Assembly (NCBI GenBank): GCA_964036665.1
Contig: OZ038527.1
Coordinates: 21,040,221 to 21,104,220 of the forward strand
DNA length: 64,000 nt
Source: Gordius sp. MW1
Lineage: Eukaryota > Nematomorpha > Gordioida > Gordea > Gordiidae
Reading direction: 5' to 3'
Shown: piece after piece, positions 46,786 through 58,178 of the stretch
How positions within the stretch are numbered: position 1 is the first letter of the stretch
How the letters are laid out: the number at the start of each line of letters is the position of its first letter
The notes under the pieces: model-generated
What the model was told of the DNA's origin: nothing
Database searches by the model: none
The model's input: the letters and a program-made list of their open reading frames with translations, nothing else
Translations under genes and position numbers: made by a program

Positions 46786-47119
46786 ATTTATTTAAATTTT
46801 CTCCTTGCAAACATTTACATTCACACTAATTTTAGCTTAAACATATAATGGAATTAAAGTTGCCTTAAAATTTGCAAAATTAACTGATCAAGAAGTTGTT
46901 ATAGCACTCTGAAAGTGAACAAAATTTAGCTATTTTGCATGTAGTTTGATTTCAACCATAATTTACAATTTTTGATATATCACCTGTAAATTATTACGAA
47001 TTTATTGGCCAGGTTCTGATTCCTTTAAGCCATTTTGAAGATTATGAAATTTCTACCACCCTGTAAGTGATTATATTAATTTCTGTTTATCAACAGTGTA
47101 TTGTTGAAAATGAAATAAT
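46188..47119. repeat. Direct repeat pair AGCCATTTTGAAGATTATG
   Basis: About 91 bases at 46189-46279 recur at 47029-47119, offset 840. This shows that the spacer between the two 1226-bp copies was itself built by duplication. TTTGGCCAAATAGTTAAAAT is also doubled at about 47173 and 47274. Confidence 0.85.
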
Positions 47120-47546
47120 CATTAAGTTAGGCAGATTAAATTTTTCCTATTTATTATGTAATTAGACATATTTTTGGCCAAATAGTTAAAATTGAAAGAC
47201 AAAAGAGGATACAAATATGTAGTTAATATATTTCTAAATTATTTTTATTTATTCTCAAATGTATTCCTTTTTTTGGCCAAATAGTTAAAATTGAAAGACA
47301 AAAGAGGTTTTAAAATTTTTAATTTTATTCTTAACCTTTCTGTAAAGAAAATTAATATTTTCTAAACATTTCTTTTTATTTGGGATATTTAACTTATAAA
47401 TTTAGATTTTAACATGTTTATTTTTTCTCGTGTTTTTAAAAGTTCTCATTTACGTACATTTTCCTCTGCATTTGGCATAAACCTTAGCCGATACTCCAAA
47501 AATTGTCAAGTAAGAGGGGAGTAAGTGAAAAGTGGGCAAAAGGTAG

Positions 47547-48772
47547 ATGAAAAAAATGACCATTGGCCAAAATGTGAATCCGAGTTTATTTTTTCGTGTT
47601 TTTTTTTAACTATTATGATTGTTCCTGTTACTACCATTGCTATTATGACTTTTTGGCCGTCCGCTGGCTCCTGACCTATTGAAAAAATGACCATTGGCCA
47701 TGAATCGAAATTATTTTTTTCGTTTTTTTTTTGACTATTATGATTGTTCCTGTTCCTACCATTGCTATTATGACTTTTTGGCCGTCCGCTGGCTGCTGAC
47801 CAATGGAATAAAATGACCATTGGCCAAAATGTGATTCGAAAACTTTTCTTTCGTTTTTTTTTGACTATTATGAATTTATATCCACTTTTACCGTGTCCTG
47901 GCTGCTGACCAATGGAAAAAAATGACCATTGGCCAAAATGTGATTCGAAAATTTTTTTTTCGTTTTTTTTACTCTTATGAATTTAATGCTATGCAATTTA
48001 ACTAGCTGTCGGGCGGGGTCGGGTTTATTTTGCTACGTTAAATTAATGCATAAGTATATTATATAATAATTTTTTAACTATTATGATTGTTCCTGTTACT
48101 ACCATTGCTATTATGACTTTTTGGCCGTCCGCTGGCTCCTGACCTATTGAAAAAATGACCATTGGCCATGAATCGAAATTATTTTTTTCGTTTTTTTTTG
48201 ACTATTATGATTGTTCCTGTTCCTACCATTGCTATTATGACTTTTTGGCCGTCCGCTGGCTGCTGACCAATGGAATAAAATGACCATTGGCCAAAATGTG
48301 ATTCGAAAACTTTTCTTTCGTTTTTTTTTGACTATTATGAATTTATATCCACTTTTACCGTGTCCTGGCTGCTGACCAATGGAAAAAAATGACCATTGGC
48401 CAAAATGTGATTCGAAAATTTTTTTTTCGTTTTTTTTACTCTTATGAATTTATATCCACTTTTACCGTGTGCTGGCTGCTGACCAATGGAAAAAAATGAC
48501 CATTGGCCAAAGTGAGCATTAAAATTTTTTTTCCCCGTTTTTTTGGCTATCATTGACTTATAGAGTATCTGTTGGTACTGAAAATGGAGAAAAATGACCA
48601 TAATTTCTCCCAACAATTCTGAAAATTCTTAACATTGTGATGTTTTATAATATAATAATTGTTAGACCCATAATCACTAAAGGCCATAAAAACTAATGTA
48701 ATACGTAACTAGATGCAAACACTAAATTTAACCCTTGCCTATATTACATCTATAATATATTTTTGATTTTTT
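47547..48772. repeat. 1226-bp segmental duplication, copy B
   Basis: Second copy of 44655-45880. Identity stops abruptly on the left at ATGAAAAAA and on the right at TTGATTTTTT, then passes straight into a TTGCTATGCAA head. The sharp edges and near identity suggest a recent event or an assembly artefact. Confidence 0.9.
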
Positions 48773-50112
48773 AATTGCTATGCAATTTATGGGCTCACTT
48801 TCCATTTTCCGAAGTCACGCACCGAACGTGGATACCGAACGTGGATGTCACGCACCGAACGTGGATGTCTTGTTTACTTTTAATTTTTGTTAATTACCAC
48901 TTTTTGGGTTCGAATCTCGGGTTTTTTTTTGAATATTATTATTGTAACTGTTACTACCATTGATAATATGACTTTTTGGCCGTCCGTTGGGTGCTGACCA
49001 ATAAAAAAAATGACCATTTGGCCAAAATGTTAAACGAAATTTTTTTTTGCGTTTTTTTTGCCTCTTATGATTGTTCCTGTTACTACCATTGATAATATTT
49101 CTTTTTGGCCGTCCGCTGGCTACTGACCATTGGAAAAAACGTGGATGTCTTGCAGCGAATGTCTTTTTTGTTTACTTTTAATTTTTGTTAATTTAACCAG
49201 TTTTTGGGTTCGAATCCCGGGGTTTTTTATTATGTTTGTTCCTGTTACTACCATTGATAATAAGACTTTTTGGCCGTCCGCTGGCTGCTGACCAATGGAA
49301 AAAAATGACCATTTGGCCAAAATGTGAATCCAAGTTTATTTTTTCGCTTTTTTCCGCCTATTATGATTGTTCATGTTACTACCATTGATAATCTGCCTTT
49401 TTGGCCGTCCTCTGGCTACTGACCACTGGAAAAAAATGACCATTGGCCAAAGTATGAAGTAAAATTTTTTTCCTCGTTTTTTTGACTCTTATGATTGTTC
49501 CTGTTACTACCATTGATAATATGACTTTTTGGCCGTCCGCTGGCTACTGACCATTGGAAAAAAATGACCATTGGCCAAAGTATGAAGTAAAATTTTTTCC
49601 CTCGTTTTTTTGGCTAACATTGCCTTATAGAGTATCTGTTGGTAGTGACCAATGAAAAAAATGACCATTTGGCCAAAGTGTGAAACGAAATTTTTTTTTT
49701 GCGTTTTTTTTGACTCTTATGATTGTTCCTGTTACTATCATTGATAATATGACTTTTTGGCCGTCCGCTGGCTACTGACCACTGTAAAAAAATGACCATT
49801 GGCCAAAATGTGAATCGAAATTTTTTTTTCTCCTTTTCTTCGCTAACATTGATTTATAGACCATCTGTTGGTACTGACCAATTAAAAAAAATGCCCATTG
49901 GCCAAGATGTGATTCGAAATTTATTTTTTCGTTTTTGATTTGACTATTATAAATTTATATCCACTTTTACCGAGTCCTGGCTGCTGACCAATGAAAAAAT
50001 GACCATTGACCAAAATGTGATTCGAAAATTATTTTTTCGTTTTTTTGACTATTATGAATTTATATCCACTTTTACCGTGTGCTGGCTGCTGACCAATGGA
50101 AAAAATGACCTT
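48770..50112. repeat. Right part of the complex satellite, hairpin units
   Basis: Opens with TAATTGCTATGCAATTTATG and GGCTCAC, followed by three short GCACCGAACGTGGATG copies (48825-48866). About eleven hairpin units follow, each with ACTATTATGATTGTTCCTG, TACCATTGATAAT, TTTTTGGCCGTCCGCTGGCT, CTGACCAATGG, A7 and TGACCATTGGCC. GGGTTCGAATCTCGGG and GGGTTCGAATCCCGGGG occur at 48906 and 49207. The array ends at about 50110. Confidence 0.88.
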
Positions 50113-51008
50113 AGGTAACTTTTTATGTTTGTTATTAAGTTTTATTAATTATATTGTCTGGGTTTCTAAATTTTTAATTGATTTTATTACGTTTTTCGTT
50201 GCTTTTTCTATTTTTATATGTTCAAAATTTATAAATTTTACTCGAAATTTAAATTTTAGATAAATAGCTCTAATCCCATTTCCCTTATTTTAATATGAAA
50301 TTCCAACAATATTCTTCCATTTATAACTACTTCCCTAAAAAAATAACTTTTCAATGGAGAAAAGTAGTAGAAAAGTAGTAGCCAGGGTAATTTACAAATT
50401 ATTATAAATCACTCGAGATTCTAGAATTTAATTTAGAAAATGTTAGTACTAATTCAGTAGGAGAAGAAGGGTAACATAGAGATCAGGCAGGATCAAGGTT
50501 ATAATATAAGCTATTTGTTATATCTTTCTTAGTTAATCGTTCATCTATTTCAGCTAAACCTAATTCAAAAAGGCATTATACAACAACGAGATGTTGTAAT
50601 AGGCTTCGGGGCTCAAAAAAAAGCTAATAGATCATTTTTGAATATCCCATTTTTTATACCATTTTTGAATATCTATACTATTTTATTTTTAGATATCTTA
50701 TTAATTAATCTAATTATTATTACATCTTATATTTAAAAGTCATATTTTTGAATATCTAACCCATTTTCATATATTTAAATTTTATTTTCAAATTTGATAT
50801 GCGGCATACACCTCATAAGACATCAAGTACATTTTAGGGTCTAAATTTTTTATTAGCTTTTTTCTGATCATATTTCCTCGATACGCCTATGACAGTGAAC
50901 AAAAGTAAGTTTTTAAATTCACTTGACGGCGTCGCGCATCTGTGCATCACATCACATTATCGGTTAATTTATTATAAAGGGGAGAGAGGGGAGGGGAAAG
51001 GGGAGAAA
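50113..51008. other. A+T-rich DNA, nothing recognised
   Basis: No exon or repeat end seen. A short direct repeat of ATTTTTGAATATC occurs several times at 50630-50760. Confidence 0.4.
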
Positions 51009-51260
51009 CAGTAGAGTCCCTTATAATTCTAATCCTGCTTACGTCATGCAAATAAAATTGTTATTTAGCACAACGCTCTCTCCTAAAAATTTTAGCCAAA
51101 GTTTTAATAAATTTCAAATTAATTATGGATTTAAAGGGGGCAACTGCCCCTCTTTGCCACCCACTGGCTACGCCGATGTTTATTTGTACCTTCAAGGTCG
51201 ATAGATATTAGGCTTATTATCTCTATACATGGGCGAAGCCAGGTTTTGGATTGGGGGGGG
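51009..51260. repeat. Degraded GGCGTAGCCAG-family copies
   Basis: 51020-51176 holds TTATAATTCTAATCCTGCTT on the left and GGGGGCAACTGCCCCTC, CACTGGCTACGCCGATG on the right. 51231-51262 begins a further copy (CATGGGCGAAGCCAGG plus a G-run) whose other end is lost. Confidence 0.6.
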
Positions 51261-51489
51261 GGGCAAAACATTTAAAAGTAAAAATAAAATATTTAAACTC
51301 ATTTATTTATAATTATTTATGCATTAGGGTATATATTTTTTCTTTTTAACTTTCTTTTTAGGTTTTCTATGAAATCACAATCTAATTAAATGAAATATAT
51401 TAACCCAGTAAAAAAATATATATACTTTTATAAGGTTAAAAATATATTACATAGTTGGCTGTCTTAGCCAAGGGGGAAACCCTAGTAAT

Positions 51490-51800
51490 TATCCTACCCC
51501 CTATAGGGATTCTAGCCCCTCTCACCTTTCTCGCCCATAAATTGCATAGCAAATAAGCTATATTTATACGTAGAATAGATGAGTCGTCCCCTCTTCCCTT
51601 CTCCCCCTTCTCCGGGGGTCTGGGGGCGGAGCCCCCAGGAGATGGGGGTTTGGGGGCGTAGCCCCCAACGGGGGTTTGGGGGCAGAGCCCCCACCGGGGG
51701 ACTGGGGGCGGAGCCCCCAGCAGGGGGTTTGGGGGCGAAGCCCCCAAGGGGGTCTGGGGGCGAAGCCCCCAGTTACGCCCGAAGGGCGTATTCTGGGTAA
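51490..51800. repeat. GC-rich repeat with a tandem GGGGGC-GCCCCC hairpin array
   Basis: The left part is the CCCATAAATTGCATAGCAAA family (as at 9525 and 62905). It then continues as six near-tandem hairpins of about 25-30 bases, each TGGGGGCGNAGCCCCCA with a TTTGG or TCTGG lead (51610-51775), and ends GCCCGAAGGGCG. Proline/Gly-rich open frames on both strands are products of the repeat. Confidence 0.85.
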
Positions 51801-52244
51801 GGATTAAGGAGAAAATCCTTTTGCTTTCTCTATAAAGTAGCCATGCTATGACTACAGGCGCGTTTAAACAAAAATCTATTATCAGCCAAATATTTTTGAA
51901 GGCATATATATTTGATAAACTTTACGTAGTTGATCAAAAAGATCAACATTCTTCCCATTCCTTTGCCAGATTATAATAAAGGTAAACGATGGAACTTGTT
52001 TTCAATTAACATTGGGCTATCGACAAAGCCTAAGCCATTTCTTTGAAAACAGCTACAAAGACTGATTTAATAAAAAGTTGTTTTGATTTTAAAATATCAT
52101 CATAGATCTTTAAAGAACGTTTATTTTATTTAAATTATTTAAGATATGCCTGCAATCCATGAGTTGTTTCTTATTTTAAAAGATTGAGAAAATGCTGCAC
52201 AATTTGCATACAAATATAAATTTCTTGTTTTTTAGTTTAAATAG

Positions 52245-52620
52245 TGGGAAAGAATTTTGTTTTTCGTTAAAAAATAAGTTTTTCTAAATTGAGTAACGCG
52301 AATTCGCATAAATTTGATAAAGCTTCATATGTAATATTTAAGATCAAAACACATGTAAGCTTTTTATTTATCTGAGGTCAGCAGTTATCTAATATTATTG
52401 ATAAAAGTTTATCTTGTTGCAAGAGTTAATTAAAGTTTTACTCTAACCCTCTAAATTTGTTTAAATGCTGTTATTCTAGAAACAGCTTAAACCAGGGAAA
52501 AATCATTATAATATTCCCCAAGAACAAATTGAGCAACAGGCAGGTGTAATTACCGAAGCCGAGGTTGCCCTACGAATGCTACAATTAAAAGTGAATGGGT
52601 CGCTTTTTTGAAAAGATAAA
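52245..52620 (+). repeat. Left-arm copy of the foldback element (partial)
   Basis: Colinear with 53680-54040 and 59880-60200: GAGTAACGCGAATTCGCATA, AAGCTTCATATGTAAT, TTATCTGAGGTCAGC, ATTATTGATAAAAGTTTATC, and the GAGCAACAGGCAGGTGTAAT block. It is truncated on the right. Confidence 0.75.
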
Positions 52621-52719
52621 TACCCCTTTGAGACTAATAATAATTTTTAACAATAATTACTGTAGTATGTTTAATATTGACAAAACATTCATTTACGAAG
52701 CAAAAAAAAAAAATTTGTG

Positions 52720-52865
52720 AAGGGTCCAGGCTGGGCCCATGCTTTGCAAAAAATTATCGGGCCAGACTTGCGCTTATAATTTAGTCTCAAGGGGCCCAGG
52801 CCGGGCTCGAGTTCTTTCCATACTGGTGGGCCATTTAAGCCCAATAGGCCCGTGCAATGCTTCAA
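52720..52865. repeat. GC-palindrome-rich hAT-like end
   Basis: GGGCCCATGCTTTGC, GGGGCCCAGGCCGGGCTCG and AGGCCCGTGCAATGC in 145 bases. The style matches the subterminal region of 38835-39929, but I found neither a partner end nor a target duplication. Confidence 0.45.
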
Positions 52866-53499
52866 CTAAAACGATGGCCTTGGTTGGCATATAATCTAGA
52901 GGTGTTAAGTAATAACTATTCATGGAATTAGTTCTTCTTCTTAAAAAAAGTAATTGTAATAAGTTACTTTAATAGCAGGTTTTAGTAGATTCAACAATCA
53001 TTTATTAATCGTAATATCAAAGTTTATGGTGTATTTTGTGTTTTTTTGATTTTAAAATCATTTTCCTTGGCATGTGAATATTGTAACCCTTATTCGGATG
53101 ATAAATTCCGATAAAATATTACAAGTATCATAATTATATTTTTTAGCTTTTTATAGATTCAGTTACTTTTATGTAACTGTAACCGTAATTATTTACAAAT
53201 ATTTTAAAAGTAATTGTAACCTAATTAGTTTTCGTTGAAAAGTAACTTTAACAGTTCTACTTAAAATTAACTAAAAAAATATTAGATACATTGAAAATTA
53301 TTTGGTTCAAACGTAACATTAAACCGATTTGAATTGTAAAAGATTTATCTAAATAGAAATATATTTCAAACCTAGTATTATGTATCAAATCAAAAAATTA
53401 CAATATTTTAGTTAATCCGCAAAAGAATTTGAATTTAAGCGATATACGCACACTAGACAATTAACGATGATATTTCTAAATTATTAATCTTTTTTTAAT

Positions 53500-54400
53500 T
53501 TATATTTATCAAACAGTTACTAAAATATTTCAACCAACTACCGTTACATTTTCCCTGCAATTATAGTATCCAACCAGATATTGTTCAGGTTAAATAAATT
53601 TCTAATAGTGACATTAATGTTTAGACAACCTTAAAACCATATTATGTTTTGCCATATTTTAATTCTCTTTAAAAAATTTATTATGCATTTAAAGATTTCA
53701 AAATGAGTAAAGCGAATTAGCATAAATTTAATAAAGCTTCATTTTTTCATATGTAATTATATAAAATCAAAACATATTTAAGCTTTTTATTTATCTGACG
53801 TCAGAAGTGATCTAATATTATTGATGAAAGTTTATATTGTTGACGCAAGAGTTAATTTTTACTTAATAATGTTTAACTATCTAAATTTTATTAAATGCTA
53901 TTATTCAAGGAGCAGCTTAGATAGTAGAAATAATGATTCAGAGGAAAACATTTTCAAAGAATAAATAGAACAAGAGGCAGGCGTTATTACCGAAGCCCAA
54001 GTTACCAATACTGAACAGAAAACATCGCCAGCACCTATACAAAAAGGACCTTTAAAACTTAGCCTTAAGATTATTCTAAGGAAATACAAAAAGCGACACA
54101 AAAATCCAATGATACTTCAAACTTTAGTTTGGACGGCAAAAAAGGAAAAGGCGACCAAACAGGGTCCCCTCATCAATAGCTTCAAAAGGGCTCCTTTTAT
54201 TTAACTCTGGATATCGGCTGCTAGTATATAGTTTATTAATCAAAGGAGTTCTTTTGGGCCTTTTTCAAGAGGGGACCGTACTCGTCCTCTTCTCTATTTG
54301 AGGCTTCCAAATTGTTAGAAGTTTCATCTAATTGTTTTTTCGCTTTGTTTTTTTCTTCCTAAAGGCCAGCTTAAACTTTAAAGGCCCCGGTGCTAGTCGG
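53500..54400 (+). mobile_element. Foldback element, copy with left arm, loop and start of right arm
   Basis: Left arm 53500-54100 and loop 54100-54330 are colinear with the inverted copy at 60250-61400. At 54330-54400 the sequence turns into the reverse complement of its own left arm (matching 60200-60280) and stops where gypsy integrase sequence begins. Short open frames across it have no family match. Confidence 0.75.
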
Positions 54401-54429
54401 GAAAGCCGAGGCGAATTGTGCTCTCGCAT

Positions 54430-54910
54430 TTTAGTCGAGAAACATTTGACTACTTCCACGGAATTGCTCATCCTGACATCAGCGCCATAAAATGATAACA
54501 AAATTGTACGTATGGGCTTCTGTAAACCAAGACGTGAAGAAATGGGCTAAATCCTGTTTGAAATGTCAACGTAGTAAAGTCTACAGACATACAATAACCA
54601 GACCTGGCTCTTTCACGGAATCAGATGCTCGATTTTTCGATACCTACGTCGCCCTAGTGGGGCCACTACCTTTCTCGAATGGTTTCACACATATTATGAC
54701 GGCAGTTGATCGTTTTTCAAAATGGCTCATGGCTGTTCCTCTAAAAGAAACTTCACCGAAGAGATCGCCAATAATCTTATTGAAAACTGGATGGCAAATC
54801 ATGGACTTCCGATACCGTTACTACAGACAAAAGCTCACACAATCTAACTTGTTCAGAGAGCTATCAAATATTTTCAGTTCCGGTAAAATTTTTGTATTAT
54901 TATCAATTTT
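54430..54910 (+). pseudogene. Ty3/gypsy integrase fragment
   Basis: FDYFHGIAHPDISA then, after a one-base frame slip near 54490, MITKLYVWASVNQDVKKWAK and SCLKCQRSKV: the HHCC zinc module (H...H...CLKC). The core follows: FDTYVALVGPLPFSNGFTHI and MTAVDRFSKWLMAVPL with the first catalytic Asp region. After another slip near 54760 comes EEIANNLIENWMANHGLP, then QSNLFRELSNIF. The rest of pol is absent. A dead copy. Confidence 0.88.
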
Positions 54911-56500
54911 GTCTCTACCTATATTTTGCTCCTAACACACATATGTATTTTGCTTATAGAGGCTCAGAAAGTAAAAATGTTATGCTGTGGGTCTTAATAT
55001 AAGATGTACACTAGAATATTTGCGTTTATATTTCATCAAATTATTCTCAATTTTGCGGACACGTAACGAGTTTATATGATTGTCCAATAGGTATGAGAGA
55101 GTTAGTTAATATTCGCAGTCACTTCGACATGGAAGTAACAAATTGATAATAACATTTTTTATATGACATGCTACTATTTTATTGCAGCTAAATCTAAACA
55201 ACTATCAAATTTAAACAAATTACTTATAAACATTAAAATTTTAAAACATTCAAGAATAAATATTTTAAAAACATTAGTTCTAACAGTTTTCAGGCTATTT
55301 GCTTTTTAGGCCATTAAAATGTCCGATTGTTGAGGCGTATATGCTGGAGTCCATTGTAAAATTTTAACTGGAGTTTATACATTTATTGTGGTCAGTATTA
55401 TTTTTTTAAATTTTATGCAAACAAAACCTAGGAAACAAAATAAGAAACTTAATGTATCCAAATGAATTTATGTCAAAGAGTTATATGAAAAATAAATCAA
55501 TCCTGACTTACTAATATAGAAATTTAGCTAATTGAGGTTAAAACCAAAGCGGATATGTTAGAAAAACAAGGCTAATTTATTTTTTGTATAACTCTTTTTC
55601 ATAAATTCATTTGGATACATAGTGTTTCTTCCTTTGATTCCTATGATTTAACGTATACGAATATCTGCATAATATAAAAAAAATGATACTGACCATAATA
55701 TATAATAAATGTATAATCAACCTAGACAACCATCTTGCCGACCGCCATCATCGGCAAATGGCTGGCCCTACCCTCAACTCCAATTACAATTTTACACTGT
55801 ACCCAAGCAACTACGCCTCAACAATCGGACTATGAATTGACTTTAACAAGTAAATAGCTTCAACTGCTCCTAGAACTAATGTTTTTAATATATATATCCT
55901 TGAATGTTTTGCAATATTATTGTTTGTAAGTAATTTGTTTACATTTGATAGTTGTTTTAAATTAGATGCAATAAAATAGTAGTATGTCAATTAAAAAATA
56001 TTATTACTCCTCCATTTTGTGCCAATTCCAGGTGGAAGGAGTATTAATTAACTCTTTTAAACCTCTTGGGCAATCGTATACACTCGTTACGAGTCAGCAA
56101 AAATTGAGAATAATTTGATGAGATATAAACTCAAATATTTTAGTGTATATCTAATATTTAAACCACCAGCATAACATTTTTACTTTCTGAGCACCTATAA
56201 GTAAAATACATTTGTGTAGGCTGGAGCAAAAAATATATAGGTAAATATATATTGATAATAACACAAAAATATAATTAGTAGTGGCGTGGCTCGGAGAGAG
56301 CCAAGAGGCCCCTAATGGTCAAAATTTTTAACAGGACTGGCCTAGTGCATCGAGAAAAATAAGGAAAAGCTCGGGAGGGTTTAAGAGTTCTTTGAGTTTC
56401 TAGAGCCCTAAACTAAGCCTATAAAATATTATCAACATCTGCTTTATCTGCCCCTAGTGAGAGATCGGCGCATTTATGAAGAGCCAAATGCAGACATATC
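54911..56500. other. A+T-rich DNA, nothing recognised
   Basis: No exon found. ATATTTGCGTTTATATTTCA (55018) and ATGAGATATAAACTCAAATA (56118) are inverted echoes, and CATTTGGATAC/GTATCCAAATG words recur at 55450 and 55610, so 55.0-56.2 kb may be an old inverted repeat. I could not trace it base by base. Confidence 0.4.
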
Positions 56501-56546
56501 TAAAGCCTGGGTCACTTTGTTGAGAGCGGTATAACGATATAATGAC

Positions 56547-57690
56547 TTAACATGGTATAACGATATTATTAACCGAAAGAATGATAACCGTGCATACAGT
56601 GCGATAATATATGTTATTACCTATTAACGGTAATTTAATTAACACTCGAGGCATAAACACTGTTCGGTAATTACTTATCACCAGAGGCACTACAACTACT
56701 CTATAGGCCCCCTTCCCTTTCTTCACAGACAAAATCCGTAAGAAATGCTGGCGGTTTACGACTAAATTGTGGGTATCTAAGTTCCTCACGGTCCCAAAAT
56801 GATTTTGAATTTGTTTCATTGCTTATCCCCTACGTTGAACATACCCGATTTCCTGTTCTCTATCCATTATTGTAGTACCGTTTCTCTTAATATCTCCCAT
56901 TCGTTTGCATTCGCCTTCTTAGCATCGCATGGGCTAGGCTGTTAGTTGAGGGGTTTTTGTAGTTATGTAGTTCTCCAAAAATCTACTTTGACCCACTCCC
57001 GACTCGTTTCTTATAATGGCTTCTTTGATCAATCTTACTTACCTTTCTGCCAGCCCTTTGGAAGCAAGACTGTAAGGGGCTGTCCATCGCTGATTAATCC
57101 CATCTTGCAAAATTTGTGTAACTCCTAACCTCTGGATTGCGGCCTGTTATCTGATATTATAAAAGGTGGGTTCCCGAACCCCGCAAATATTTTGGCAAGA
57201 TTTTCATTATGGTCATCAATGGTGTCTTCTAACTTAAACACTTCTACTCATTTTGAGCAATTTTCCACAAATTAGGTATTGTTTCCCCCTGAGAGATGTC
57301 TGTGGCTAGGTTGCCTTTCAATCAACGATGTCTTCTCAGCCAATTAGAGGTTGTCTTTAGGCGGAAGTAAAAAAATCTTAGCGTTTTCCGTTCAATAGTT
57401 GAATATCGGCTTTCACTATCGCTTAACGTTCGTGAAACATATGCCACCACTCTCCAATTCTCAGCAGGGTTTCTTTGTTGTAAAATAGCTTCTACCTTTA
57501 CCAGATGCGTCTACGACCAGGCCAGTCTCTTAATCTCCATTAAAGTATGCTTGCACGGGGGTCTTAGCAAACGCGGACTTGATGCGTCAAATGCAGCTAT
57601 TGTTCTCTACCCCAGTGGTAACTCACGTTTTTTTTAGTTTCTGAATAGGGTGGACCATTTCGGGGTAGTTTTTAAGGAACTTTAATAAAT
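56547..57690 (-). pseudogene. Ty3/gypsy pol remnant: reverse transcriptase end, RNase H, integrase core
   Basis: In minus order from 57690: FLKNYPEMVHPIQKLKK (end of RT), FAKTPVQAYFNGD and GLVVDASGKG (RNase H start with catalytic Asp), VVAYVSRTLSDSESRYSTIE (RNase H), then K-stop-VEVFKLEDTIDDH, FAGFGNPPFIISDN and WTAPYSLASKGLAER (integrase core). Many stops and frameshifts. The zinc module expected between RNase H and integrase core is missing, so an internal deletion is likely. The 90-codon frame at 56547-56819 may be the eroded C-terminus. Confidence 0.85.
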
Positions 57691-58022
57691 ATTATATTAA
57701 CCAAAGAAACGATTTAATTAGGCCTCCCCATCGTGGCTACTTTTTCAATTTAAAATTTCGGGCCCTGGGCAGCAGGCCCAAGAAAAATGGATGCAATACC
57801 TATTAATGCCATACAATTTTCAATCCAATATTTCTCACCCAAGACATAGCTAGCTTAATACGCCTAAAAAGGTCCAATTTTATTGATATTCAAGTGGGGG
57901 AGGGATTGGCCAAGGTGGGCAAAATTATACGGGTTGCTTTCATACGAGGTTTTTGCAGTACAATAATAACGTTAATTTCATTCAAACAACTAATCCCTTC
58001 CCCCTTCATAATACGTGTAGAC

Positions 58023-58178
58023 TAGTGTTATAAATACGGTTCCAAAGATTTTTCCATCTGGTTTTCTTAGTCGCATAAACAGGTCAAAGGATTTTTGGTC
58101 AAAAGTTTGGTCTGTTTACGTTTAGTCGACTAAAGCCAAAGGTCGACCAAACAAAACCCAGCCGTTTTTACAACACTA
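58023..58178. mobile_element. hAT-type MITE, TAGTGTTGTAAAA family, copy 5
   Basis: 156 bp. The right end GTCGACCAAACAAAACCCAG then CCGTTTTTACAACACTA is the best-preserved terminus of the family. The left end TAGTGTTATAAATACGG is diverged. Flanks GTGTAGAC (58015-58022) and CTGTAGAC (58179-58186) match at 7 of 8. Confidence 0.88.

Noticed and set aside
44611-49799. Repeated antisense open frames (60-105 residues) with conserved-looking protein repeats
   Set aside because: They arise from the hairpin units; similarity between them is DNA-level duplication, with T-runs and A-runs giving Lys and Phe stretches. No domain or start context.
43787-50112. CRISPR-like array of spaced repeats
   Set aside because: Repeat and spacer lengths are irregular, the spacers are themselves repeats, and the DNA is eukaryotic nuclear.
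51436-51800. Pro/Gly-rich repeat proteins on both strands
   Set aside because: Product of the GC hairpin array; both strands are equally open, which is expected of the repeat and not of a gene.
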